A stretch of 34,613 nt of DNA. It comes from an uncultured Treponema sp. (GTDB taxonomy: Bacteria; Spirochaetota; Spirochaetia; Treponematales; Treponemataceae). Shown piece after piece: positions 1 to 7,511 of the stretch (within the stretch, counting starts at the first letter, position 1; each line of letters begins with the position of its first letter). The position numbers and the translations under genes are program-made. The notes under the pieces are model-generated. The model worked only from the letters and a program-made list of their open reading frames with translations. It had not been told where the DNA came from and did not search any database. The stretch is from positions 1 through 34,613 of the forward strand of contig NZ_CAMHSK010000033.1 of the NCBI RefSeq assembly GCF_946187725.1, read 5' to 3'.

Positions 1-342
1 TTTAGGATAATTCGAAAACACTCTAAATCTTATTCCCTGCTTGTTACCATCTGTTAAATAGAATTGAAAATTAAATATTGCCTGTGAAAAATCTTTTGTA
101 TTTGCATAATTTTTCTGAGATTTGAATTTTTCTTTGAATATCTTCCTTTGTTCAATTTCTTGTAAAAAATTTTTTCTTAGAAGGATTAGTTCCTGATAAT
201 TATTAGTTTCTTCGTTCATTTTATTATAAAAACAGGAATAGTCTCTATTATTTTCATAATCGTTAAGTAATTCAAACTCTTCATTTTTCCAAACATCAAC
301 TACTTTTTTGCAATAATCATAAAATTTTTCATAAAAATCCAT
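1..342 (-). CDS. Hypothetical protein, C-terminus cut by window edge
   Basis: An open minus-strand frame runs from ATG at 342 to the first base of the window with no stop, giving 114 codons of a longer gene. The start is supported by a GGAG ribosome-binding site about 6 bases upstream (349–352). The product begins MDFYEKFYDYCKKV and is rich in Lys, Glu, Asn, Tyr and Phe, with no signal peptide or membrane segment. I do not recognise a family. It is divergent from the transglutaminase-like remnant and AAA+ gene and shares their A+T-rich composition, so it probably belongs to the same accessory block. Confidence 0.65.
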   Translation of the reverse strand, partial: MDFYEKFYDYCKKVVDVWKNEEFELLNDYENNRDYSCFYNKMNEETNNYQELILLRKNFLQEIEQRKIFKEKFKSQKNYANTKDFSQAIFNFQFYLTDGNKQGIRFRVFSNYPK

Positions 343-423
343 AAAAACTCCAAAAAAACATGGGTAAAGGACTTACTTAAAAACATAAAAGTATAAGAAG
401 CCGTGATGCTTCACAAATTTAGG

Positions 424-446
424 TCTTTGCTATGAATGAGCAAAGA
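424..446. repeat. Perfect 8-bp hairpin in the divergent spacer
   Basis: TCTTTGCT (424–431) and AGCAAAGA (439–446) are perfect inverted arms around a 7-base loop, followed by ATTTTAT. It lies between the left-edge minus gene and the plus-strand remnant at 497. It could be a weak terminator, an operator or a leader hairpin. The rest of spacer 343–496 shows only a shorter GAAGC/GCTTC dyad near 399–414. Confidence 0.4.
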
Positions 447-496
447 ATTTTATCAAAATTATATTGCGCTTTGTAGAAAAAGCAAGGAGAAAAATT

Positions 497-710
497 ATGT
501 ATGCATCTGAAGACGCTTATTATGATGAAAATCACACACTTTCTGGCACTGATGATGAAGGAAAATATTGCCTACGATAATGCCTATCGAATTCGCGATG
601 CGGATGACACCTACCGCTATAGAAAAGGTGTATGTGCCGGTTATGCCCGCCTACTGCAAAAAATGTGCGAGACGGTCGGCATTTACGGTTGCGAGTACAT
701 AGCGGGCTAG
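497..710 (+). pseudogene. Broken transglutaminase-like domain protein
   Basis: A good ribosome-binding site (AAGGAGA, 484–490) precedes ATG 497, but that frame stops after 27 codons. An overlapping frame then encodes a stretch (ENIAYDNAYRIRD…, then RKGVCAGYARLLQKMC) that resembles the segment around the active-site Cys of transglutaminase-like (TGc) domains. The frame ends at TAG 708–710, before the His and Asp that complete the usual Cys-His-Asp triad. A frameshift near 560–580 joining the two frames, plus 3' truncation, is the simplest reading. The alternative is a genuine 69-residue protein starting at ATG 501, but that start has poorer spacing to the ribosome-binding site. Assignment to TGc is by motif resemblance only. 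Confidence 0.5.
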
Positions 711-745
711 TGTGTCAGCACATTAAATAAAATAAGGAGTAAATT

Positions 746-2965
746 ATGGAGTTAGATGCAGAATTCAGAAAAACCTACAAAAAAATCATTGTGGCATTAC
801 TCACAATTAATAATTTCACTGTTGATTATTATGAGACAAATGAAAATCTTCGTAAGATTATATTGGAATTTCTTGATGATTCCTTTTTTGAAAGATTCAC
901 AAAGAAGCAAGATTTATTAAAGGCTGTAACTTCGAAGAATCTCGATAATTCTTCTGATGAAGAAATATTGGGGAAGGCACATTATTTAAATGCCAAAACA
1001 ATCAATTATCTATTTTATAAGCAGACTTCATTATTCTCGTCTCTCACAATTGAAGAGAAAAAATGCCTCCTGATTTTGGATTTTTGTAATCATTCATTAC
1101 TTTCAAATATCTTCTTTTCAAATGAAATTGCCTTCCCCTTACACGATTTTTACAAGGTTGTGGAATTTGTTTTAGATATTAAGCCAAAGAAATTTAAGGC
1201 AGCTATGACAGAAGCTTCAAAACTTGAATTAGTTGATTTTAACGAGTCTGACGAGGTGTTAAATATCAAAGATATAAATTATAACGAAACAGTGCTTTCC
1301 CGCGAATTATACAGATTATCTGAAATCCCACTGATTGAAAGATTCAACTTAGAAGATTACGAAGTTAGCGGAAATAATTCAGAAAAATTATTCTCAGAAC
1401 AAAATCTTGTCACAGTTACAGGAGAATGCATTACATCATATATTTTTTCAAAATTCGAAAATGAAAAAATCCGTTTTTGGTATGCCTCAACTATAAACAA
1501 ATGTATAGGCCTATTACGATTGTTCAATCATTGTGACATAAAGGGGCAATACATCTGGCTTGATAATTACGAAGAGGAAAATGCATATAGAGAAAAAAAA
1601 ATCTTACAAATAGCTAACCATATAGAAGCAAAACTTATCGTATCAGGACACGACTTATTTTATCCATTTGCGAAAGACTGCATGAAAATTTCACTCAAGA
1701 ATTCTTGCCTTGAAAGAAAGGTTCGTAAGCTCTTCCCTGAAGAACTGGCACAAAAAGTTCTATTCTATATGAAAAAAATCGATTCAACTGATGAGATAAG
1801 GAATTTCATATCTGAAATCGATTCATTGGCAAAAGATACAAGTCAGGAATTTGCAATGAAGAGTCTTCCAGACTATTTTAATATCGTTGACAAAAGTCTG
1901 AAAGAAGATTCTTCAAAAGCGGAAGAGAAGAAGGAACCAATTCAAACTGCTATTAGAGAAGAAGATTTTAAACGCCGGTATGATATTTATGAAGGCAGTG
2001 TTGAAGATAATCCAGTGTTAAGCACTGAATATTCAAAGATTATCAGGATCTACAAAAAACTTATGGCACCTGCCGCATATTTAAAAGCTGACAAACAGAT
2101 GTTTCAAGGTTTAGATGCTTTAATAAACAAACATCCAAATCTTCTTGACAAAGATTTATTATCAGCATTTTTGAAAAATGCAATTCTTTTTTCAAAGGAT
2201 TCTATTATAAGTCTAGAACCCCTGTTACTGGTCGGGCATCCTGGCTGCGGAAAGTCTTTGTTCTGTCGACAGCTTCGTGAACTTTTCAAACAGGATAATG
2301 ATATTTTTATTCCCCTCGGAAGCGGGTTAGGTGCAGATGCCATCATGGGCTCGACTCCTGATTACAAGGCAGCTGAAAACGGGAAGGTTCTCTCTTCGGT
2401 TTGGGAATCAATGAATAACATCAATTGTCTTAATCCTCTCGTTGTACTTGATGAAGTGGATAAGGCTTGTCTAACATCAAAAACATCAGATCATAATCAA
2501 AATCTCTTGCCTTCACTACTTCAGCTCATGGGCGATGAGAATCGTCGTCATTTTACAGACAATTTTTTTGACGTCCCATTACAAGGATTCTATCCGAATT
2601 TTATTGCCACTGCAAACAGTTTGGAATATATACCAGAGCCTTTATTAGATAGATTTAATGTCATAGAATTCCGAGACTATACTAAGGAAGAATTTGTTAA
2701 TAATGTCATTCCAGCTCAATATGAAGTGTTCAAGGATTCGCATAATAATCTTATTCCAGAAAATCTTACCCAAGATGAAATTGAAATTATTTACAAGATA
2801 AGCAAAGGAAAGACAAGAAAAATTCAACCTGCGATCAATAGGTATGTGGCCTCCATCTTTGACTTTGAAGGTCAGAAACATCAATTGAATGCAACTGAAC
2901 TTGATAATCTGGTTGAGACATCAAAAGTTGTTTGGGAACCCAGACAAATCGGTTTTTGTAAATAA
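746..2965 (+). CDS. AAA+ ATPase with Lon-like ATPase module, no protease domain
   Basis: The 739-residue protein starts at ATG 746 after AAGGAG. The C-terminal third is a complete AAA+ module: Walker A GHPGCGKS (497–504), Walker B LDE (568–570), sensor 1 Asn624 in FIATANS, arginine-finger candidate Arg636 in LLDRF, and a sensor-2-like GKTRKIQPA near 688–696. The order and wording of FIATANSLEYIPEPLLDRF closely follow Lon proteases, yet no Ser-Lys protease domain follows; the protein ends about 50 residues after sensor 2. Residues 1–480 match nothing I know; they are mostly helical-looking, with a stretch (about 220–330) that could be a degenerate second P-loop fold. It is cytosolic, with no signal peptide. 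The A+T-rich composition and flanking gene fragments suggest horizontal acquisition. A remodelling or defence role is possible but unproven. Confidence 0.88.
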   Translation: MELDAEFRKTYKKIIVALLTINNFTVDYYETNENLRKIILEFLDDSFFERFTKKQDLLKAVTSKNLDNSSDEEILGKAHYLNAKTINYLFYKQTSLFSSLTIEEKKCLLILDFCNHSLLSNIFFSNEIAFPLHDFYKVVEFVLDIKPKKFKAAMTEASKLELVDFNESDEVLNIKDINYNETVLSRELYRLSEIPLIERFNLEDYEVSGNNSEKLFSEQNLVTVTGECITSYIFSKFENEKIRFWYASTINKCIGLLRLFNHCDIKGQYIWLDNYEEENAYREKKILQIANHIEAKLIVSGHDLFYPFAKDCMKISLKNSCLERKVRKLFPEELAQKVLFYMKKIDSTDEIRNFISEIDSLAKDTSQEFAMKSLPDYFNIVDKSLKEDSSKAEEKKEPIQTAIREEDFKRRYDIYEGSVEDNPVLSTEYSKIIRIYKKLMAPAAYLKADKQMFQGLDALINKHPNLLDKDLLSAFLKNAILFSKDSIISLEPLLLVGHPGCGKSLFCRQLRELFKQDNDIFIPLGSGLGADAIMGSTPDYKAAENGKVLSSVWESMNNINCLNPLVVLDEVDKACLTSKTSDHNQNLLPSLLQLMGDENRRHFTDNFFDVPLQGFYPNFIATANSLEYIPEPLLDRFNVIEFRDYTKEEFVNNVIPAQYEVFKDSHNNLIPENLTQDEIEIIYKISKGKTRKIQPAINRYVASIFDFEGQKHQLNATELDNLVETSKVVWEPRQIGFCK

Positions 2966-3071
2966 ATTTTGTCATCATTACCAGATATGTCAGTGGTGAT
3001 GATGATGCAAAATTCTCTCATTTTCCTCAGTTTTTGCGTTTTTTGATATGACACTCCCCACCTCCCCATTC

Positions 3072-3101
3072 GACCGTACCATATCGCCGTTTGGTACGGT
3101 C
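3072..3101. repeat. Perfect 10-bp inverted repeat downstream of the AAA+ gene
   Basis: GACCGTACCA (3072–3081) and TGGTACGGTC (3092–3101) pair perfectly around a 10-base loop. Runs of C and short T tracts flank it, but there is no clean U-tract on either side, so it is not a textbook terminator. It sits between the convergent AAA+ gene and the HU-like gene, and may terminate the former or mark an insertion boundary. Confidence 0.5.
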
Positions 3102-3141
3102 ATATCCCCCTTTTGATACTGTCAAATTCCGGCATAGGCAA

Positions 3142-3181
3142 AAAAAATCGGATGCGGAACCTTTCGGAAACTTCCGCATCC
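3142..3181 (-). terminator. Rho-independent terminator of the HU-like gene
   Basis: On the minus strand a 10-bp perfect stem (3172–3181 with 3150–3159) is followed within two bases by an eight-T tract (reading 3148 down to 3141). It begins 15 bases after the HU-like stop codon. Confidence 0.85.
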
Positions 3182-3196
3182 TCAATTCAGTCAGGC

Positions 3197-3613
3197 TTAG
3201 TCGCCGTTGTTGCCGCCATCAGTCTTTTTATCCGCAACGGCAGTTTTTTCAAAATGAAGATCATTGAACTCATTTTTGAATTCGCTGCAACAACGAAGAA
3301 CTACGCGAACATGGTTTATCGAGTTTCCTGTCACATCCTCTTCCTTCTCCTTGCCGTCTGACTTGAAAGTAAGGCGGAGAATTCCGAAATCACCAAGTCG
3401 GATGCTGTGTCCTTCCTTGAGCCATACAGGAAGCATCTCGATGAACGAGGCCAGCACCGCACTTACATCAGCCAATGTAAGCGTGCTGTACTTGCTTATC
3501 TGCTGGGCGATTGTACGAAGCCCCACCTCAGTTCCCCAGACAGGCTGTGCATAGTAAAGAGGGGCTGCCTCTTTGTTGATTGGGTTTGCTCTTTTTACAA
3601 CTGAATAATTCAT
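3197..3613 (-). CDS. HU/IHF-family DNA-binding protein (HU-HIG type)
   Basis: This 138-residue protein starts MNYSVVKRANPINKEAAP, the hallmark opening of Bacteroidetes-type HU-related proteins. It continues with a YYAQPVWGTEVGLRTIA segment, a helical stretch (TLTLADVSAVLASFIEMLP) and GHSIRLGDFGILRLTF, which corresponds to the HU beta-arm region. It should bind DNA as a dimer and act in nucleoid architecture or at specific elements. ATG 3613 is chosen over an upstream in-frame ATG (3670) because GGAG lies just before it and homologues begin there. The C-terminal tail is charged and Gly/Asn-rich. Its terminator is at 3142–3181. The 5' end abuts the remnant of a plus-strand gene, as if the HU gene had been inserted into it. 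Such genes are often found in mobile or accessory regions. Confidence 0.85.
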   Translation of the reverse strand: MNYSVVKRANPINKEAAPLYYAQPVWGTEVGLRTIAQQISKYSTLTLADVSAVLASFIEMLPVWLKEGHSIRLGDFGILRLTFKSDGKEKEEDVTGNSINHVRVVLRCCSEFKNEFNDLHFEKTAVADKKTDGGNNGD

Positions 3614-3619
3614 ATTTTT

Positions 3620-3808
3620 TTCTCCATTTATGCTGCGTTTTTTCTTAATGAAAACGGAAAGGCCGTACATGTGAGCGGCTGGAGCAATGGAAAGTTCATG
3701 AATGTTTCAAGCATCGAGCCGGGGCAGAAAGGAAACTGGCGCACAGAGACAGAACTCCGGCGTTTGTATCCGAATCTGCTTATGATAAAAAGAGGGATGA
3801 AAATATGA
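3620..3808 (+). pseudogene. Orphan C-terminal tail of a lost gene
   Basis: The plus-strand frame opens after TGA 3602–3604 with no credible start of its own and reads FFLNENGKAVHVSGWSNGKF, followed by a Ser/Glu/Gly stretch and NWRTETELRRLYPNLLMIKRGMKI to TGA 3806–3808. Composition and rhythm are those of a real globular C-terminus. The first bases overlap the ribosome-binding site and start of the HU-like gene on the other strand, so the body of the gene appears to have been replaced. I do not recognise the family. Support comes from the ATGA stop/start overlap with the next ORF, a feature kept in working operons. Confidence 0.4.
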
Positions 3809-3957
3809 ACAGAATTGATTTTTCATACACAGAACTTTTATCAAACATTATAAAAAGGACTCTGCTCCTCTATGGGAGAAAAACAGCGGTAACAGAAGTA
3901 TTTTTAATAGCCGGAACATTTCTTACAGTCAGAACATTATATAATTTACGAAACTGA
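3805..3957 (+). CDS. Possible 50-residue protein, coupled to the upstream remnant
   Basis: ATG 3805 overlaps the upstream stop as ATGA, and GAGGG lies 11 bases before it. The 50 codons read MNRIDFSYTELLSNIIKRTL, then LLYGRKTAVTEVFLIAGTFLTVRTLYNLRN. The protein is basic, with a moderately hydrophobic C-terminal helix (about 33–45), perhaps membrane-associated. No family is recognised. It could be the last gene of a vanished operon that has lost its promoter. It is below the length at which coding can be trusted from one sequence. Confidence 0.35.
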   Translation: MNRIDFSYTELLSNIIKRTLLLYGRKTAVTEVFLIAGTFLTVRTLYNLRN

Positions 3958-3971
3958 CACAGATTATTGAA

Positions 3972-4010
3972 TTTCTCTATGTCATTTTATAGCAATTTGA
4001 CATAGAGAAA
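3972..4010. repeat. Perfect 13-bp inverted repeat downstream of the phosphohexomutase gene
   Basis: TTTCTCTATGTCA (3972–3984) and TGACATAGAGAAA (3998–4010) are perfect complements around a 13-base loop. There is no T tract on either side. It lies between the convergent 50-codon ORF and the phosphohexomutase gene, 22 bases from the latter's stop codon. It is probably a bidirectional RNA 3'-end stabiliser or Rho-dependent end, or the boundary of the accessory block. Confidence 0.6.
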
Positions 4011-4031
4011 AACAGAATGACGGAGAGAAAT

Positions 4032-5795
4032 TTATATTTCATCAGCCTTCAGAATTATTCCCCTCTCCCAATCAAGAAGTTCATGTTCTTCCACTGAATT
4101 GTTACCTTTAACATCGCACAGCACCCTGAAAACAGGTTCAGTGCCGCTTCCGCGCATCCAAATGTACGCGAGCGGATTTTTATTTTTATCGTAAAAGAGG
4201 ATTTTTAGTCCGCCCTTGCCGTTTTTTGAATAGTCAGAAAGATTTCGACTCTCTTCAGTGCCATTTGTACCGATAGCTTCGTATGATTCAATGCCATATT
4301 TTGCGGCAAGTTCTGACTTTTTAAGATTCCACTCTTCTTCAAAGATTTTCTGGAAGTTTCCTTTCAAGAGTGAATGCTCAGTTGTCTTGATTTTTAAAAT
4401 CGCACGCTCTTCGGCAACACCAGTTGTCGTGTACTCCGGCAAGGTTTCAAGCACATCAGCAAGCGTAAAATCATTATTATATGGAAGATTCCGCGCATCA
4501 CACCAGATATGGAACAATCCTTTTGATGATTCTGAATCACGAAGTACAAGCAACTTTACAAGGGCAAAAATCGTATTCAGAGGATCGCGGACAGCTGCCG
4601 GATGAGTTATATTACCGCCATTGCTTCCTTCACCAAGGATTCTTACGGCAAAACCTTCATCGCGCTTTTTTCGGGCAAGATTTACGACATTCGCCTCGCC
4701 TACTTCAGCACGGAAAAGTTCAGCACCAAAGGCGGCAGTAATTTCATCGATTCGCATTGATGTAGGACAATTTGCCGCAACAGCAAGTTTTGATTTTTCA
4801 CCAAGATATTTCATGTAAGAAAGTTCAGACAGCACCGAAAGCGCAAAAACTTCCTGAGCCTTGAGAACTTCTGCCCTAGAAGTTTTTTCGTTCCAGAAAA
4901 CAATATTTCCACGGTCACCGTCACAATCAGGCATATATCCGAGACATACATCTGAATGACCTTCCTTACGAAGTTTTTCCATTTCACCGGCACACCAGAC
5001 TAGATTTTCTGGTTCAGGTATGATTGCATGTTCAATTTTGCCAGGCTCGTTATTCAGGGCATAAAAGTTGATTCCAGTGCTTTCGAATAAAGAAGAATCA
5101 ATGGAAAGCGTGCGTGCAGAACCGTTCATGTCGGCGATTATTCCGATTGATTTTTTTGAGTCTTTTGAAAGTTCTGTCTGAATTTTTGAAAAGATTTTTG
5201 AATTTCCTGCAGAAATTACTTCTTTTGAAAAATCCTCATAAATTTTAAGAGATTCAGCCTTTGACTCCGCAGATGCTGACAATACTCTTTCCAAATCCGA
5301 ATCAGAAACACTATCAAGCAACGATTTTATTCTTGTAATCTCTGACTCAGAAGCGCATTTTTCGTTCAAGGCCTTTACAAGTTTTGCATTTTCCTGACCA
5401 TTAAGAACGCCACCATCATTAAGGCCGAATTTTATTCCATTATGACCGATTGGATTATGGCTGGCAGAAATGTAGATAAAACCAGAAGCCGTTTTGCCAT
5501 AAGCCATGATTTCAGGAGCGGCAATCACTCCAGGAAATTTTACGCTGATTTTTTTTGCAATGAGAAGCTGAAGCATGGAAAGCGCAAGTGCACGGCCTGT
5601 AGGACGCGTGTCCATTCCAAGCACAAGAAGCGGTTCAGAAGATTTTTCGGCAATGTAATCTGAAAAAACATCGGCGGCAACAGCGGCCAGAATTCTGTCA
5701 TCCTCGGTGATTTTTTCACTTTTATCGTTTTCATCTCCAGAAGCAGCAAAAACCTTTCGCCATCCGGAAGCCGAAGTAATCATACCATGTTTCAT
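4032..5795 (-). CDS. Phosphoglucomutase/phosphomannomutase family protein
   Basis: A 587-residue alpha-D-phosphohexomutase that interconverts hexose 1- and 6-phosphates in the cytosol through a phosphoserine intermediate. Visible motifs in order: DTRPTGRA (62–69), active-site ISASHNPIGHNG with catalytic Ser112, the metal-binding loop CDGDRGN in the middle, the sugar-binding GEGSNGGN, and the C-terminal phosphate-binding RGSGTEP near 550. All four domains appear present. The first domain lacks the usual FGT-G-R opening and instead begins HGMITSASGWRKVF, still a plausible equivalent. Substrate (glucose, mannose or glucosamine) cannot be told from the sequence. It lies 54 bases downstream of the HtrA-like gene and may share its transcript. 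Confidence 0.92.
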   Translation of the reverse strand: MKHGMITSASGWRKVFAASGDENDKSEKITEDDRILAAVAADVFSDYIAEKSSEPLLVLGMDTRPTGRALALSMLQLLIAKKISVKFPGVIAAPEIMAYGKTASGFIYISASHNPIGHNGIKFGLNDGGVLNGQENAKLVKALNEKCASESEITRIKSLLDSVSDSDLERVLSASAESKAESLKIYEDFSKEVISAGNSKIFSKIQTELSKDSKKSIGIIADMNGSARTLSIDSSLFESTGINFYALNNEPGKIEHAIIPEPENLVWCAGEMEKLRKEGHSDVCLGYMPDCDGDRGNIVFWNEKTSRAEVLKAQEVFALSVLSELSYMKYLGEKSKLAVAANCPTSMRIDEITAAFGAELFRAEVGEANVVNLARKKRDEGFAVRILGEGSNGGNITHPAAVRDPLNTIFALVKLLVLRDSESSKGLFHIWCDARNLPYNNDFTLADVLETLPEYTTTGVAEERAILKIKTTEHSLLKGNFQKIFEEEWNLKKSELAAKYGIESYEAIGTNGTEESRNLSDYSKNGKGGLKILFYDKNKNPLAYIWMRGSGTEPVFRVLCDVKGNNSVEEHELLDWERGIILKADEI

Positions 5796-5849
5796 ACATC
5801 CCCCATATTAACACGGAACAGTCGCTAGTTCAACAGATTAACATGAAAA

Positions 5850-7472
5850 TCAAAAATAATACGGACTGTCAAGCGAAGCCGTGATTCCCATAACTCCATC
5901 AAGATATCCCTTTTTGCGGTTTTTAGCGTAAATTTCAGCATACATAACAGAATTTTCATCGTTCAGCTTGATGTTTCTGATTTCAACAGGATCATTTTCA
6001 GAAAATCCTGATTCGTCCGCAATCGAACCTTTTATTATCTGCTCAACCGAATATTTTCTGCTGTTTGAAGAAGATACAGGCAAAAGCTTCATGCCATAAA
6101 TCGGAACAAAAGATTTGGCAATTATGTCACCCTTATAGATATTGTATCCGGGATTTTCAGGTCTCGCACCAAGATAAATTTCGGCTTCATGAACCTGCTC
6201 TTCTCCACGACGATACTTGATTTTTACGATTGATTTTGCAGGCAGCTTCATGAGCACATTCTGCATGTCTTCAAGGCTTGTTACTTTTTCGCCGTCAAGC
6301 TCAAAAATCACATCGCCAGGAAGCATCCTGCACCGGCTTGCACTCGCTCCAGGAAACACATACTGAACTTCAAGCCCGGAATCAGAACCGAACTCTTTTT
6401 TTGTATGACCATAGCACCCCAACCACGGATGAGAGACTTTTCCGCCGGCATACAAGGCAGGCAACAAGGATTTAAGATATTCGACCGGAATCGCGAAATT
6501 CAATCCTTCAAACTGAAGCATTCCGGCAAAAACGACCGCCTGCACATTCCCGTTGGAATCAACGCACGGACCACCAGAATTTCCCTGATTTACAGCAGCA
6601 TCAATCTGCATTACAGAACCGAGCGTGAACAATTTTCGGTCAGTTGCACTTACAATTCCACTTGTGAGGGTGCGTTCCAATCCAATCGGCGAACCGATTG
6701 CATAAATTTTATCACCGACATCCAAATCCGCACTGGAACCAAGATTAAAAACAAATGGTGCATCAACCTCAGTCTTAATGAGGGCTAAATCAATTTCCGG
6801 GTCATATCCAATAACTTTTGCAGGAATTCTTGTATCACTGTCTTCGGCGAGCTTAATGAACAGCCTTGAATACCCTTCTGATTTTTTATCAACTAAATCT
6901 GAAATTACATGATGATTTGTAACGATGTATCCGTCTTTAGAGATAAAAAAGCCTGAACCAATAACGCGGTCAGCATAAATCATTCCGCGCTGAACTTTGC
7001 TACCCTTGTCAACCCAAATAGTTACCGTACCATTTATGAAAGAAGAGAGTTTTTTACTTTCAACAGGATTTTTATGAACTCCGGGCACAGCAGATTTTGA
7101 AAGAGATGCAAGCTCATCACCAGATTTTGAAAGCTTTGAAAGAAGCGGCGATTTGATGGTCGCAAGAGATTTTTGTATTCTGAGGGAATTGAACCAGTCT
7201 GATTTTTCAACAGCCGAATCAAATTCTTCAAGAACTTTTTTTTCACATTCAGCGTAGGTCTCATCATCTTTTAAAAGATAAGCGCGCCATAAAGCCTGAA
7301 CAGGATTTTTTTCAAGCAGATCAAAGATTCGCTTGCTTTCTTCGTTTCGGGCATCTTCCTTAGTATAATCAATGTCAGAATAGATATTTTCCGGGTCTTT
7401 TACGGAAGAGCAAGAAACGAAATATAGCCCAAGAGCAAGCACTGACGCAATTTTTATGGTATTTTTTCTCAT
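5850..7472 (-). CDS. HtrA/DegP-like trypsin-fold serine protease, lipoprotein
   Basis: A periplasmic quality-control protease of about 540 residues. The N-terminus MRKNTIKIASVLALGLYFVSC is a lipoprotein signal with the acylated Cys at 21. The protease domain carries His188 (TNHHVIS), Asp228 (DPEIDLALIK) and Ser299 (NQGNSGGPC), a complete catalytic triad. A PDZ domain follows (GLEVQYVFPGASASRCRMLPGDVIFELDG) and a second, diverged region ends the protein. Residues 25–140 form a treponeme-style helical insertion before the protease that standard DegP lacks. ATG 7472 was chosen because it gives a normal lipoprotein signal; an in-frame TTG at 7493 would add seven residues. It is 39 bases after the upstream exported-protein gene and is probably cotranscribed with it. 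Substrates are unknown. Confidence 0.92.
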   Translation of the reverse strand: MRKNTIKIASVLALGLYFVSCSSVKDPENIYSDIDYTKEDARNEESKRIFDLLEKNPVQALWRAYLLKDDETYAECEKKVLEEFDSAVEKSDWFNSLRIQKSLATIKSPLLSKLSKSGDELASLSKSAVPGVHKNPVESKKLSSFINGTVTIWVDKGSKVQRGMIYADRVIGSGFFISKDGYIVTNHHVISDLVDKKSEGYSRLFIKLAEDSDTRIPAKVIGYDPEIDLALIKTEVDAPFVFNLGSSADLDVGDKIYAIGSPIGLERTLTSGIVSATDRKLFTLGSVMQIDAAVNQGNSGGPCVDSNGNVQAVVFAGMLQFEGLNFAIPVEYLKSLLPALYAGGKVSHPWLGCYGHTKKEFGSDSGLEVQYVFPGASASRCRMLPGDVIFELDGEKVTSLEDMQNVLMKLPAKSIVKIKYRRGEEQVHEAEIYLGARPENPGYNIYKGDIIAKSFVPIYGMKLLPVSSSNSRKYSVEQIIKGSIADESGFSENDPVEIRNIKLNDENSVMYAEIYAKNRKKGYLDGVMGITASLDSPYYF

Positions 7473-7511
7473 TACAAACTTTTCGATTTTCAATTTTTAA
7501 TTATCCGTTTT

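Noticed and set aside
432-476. 14-codon ORF (MNEQRILSKLYCAL)
   Set aside because: Its start lies in the loop of a hairpin with no ribosome-binding site. It is too short to support.
343-496. Integron attC or CRISPR-like repeat near the left end
   Set aside because: Only single short dyads are present. There are no regularly spaced repeats and no attC core sites, and no integrase or cas gene in the window.
3264-3554. Plus-strand frames opposite the HU-like gene
   Set aside because: The minus-strand HU-HIG motifs, ribosome-binding site and terminator explain this stretch.
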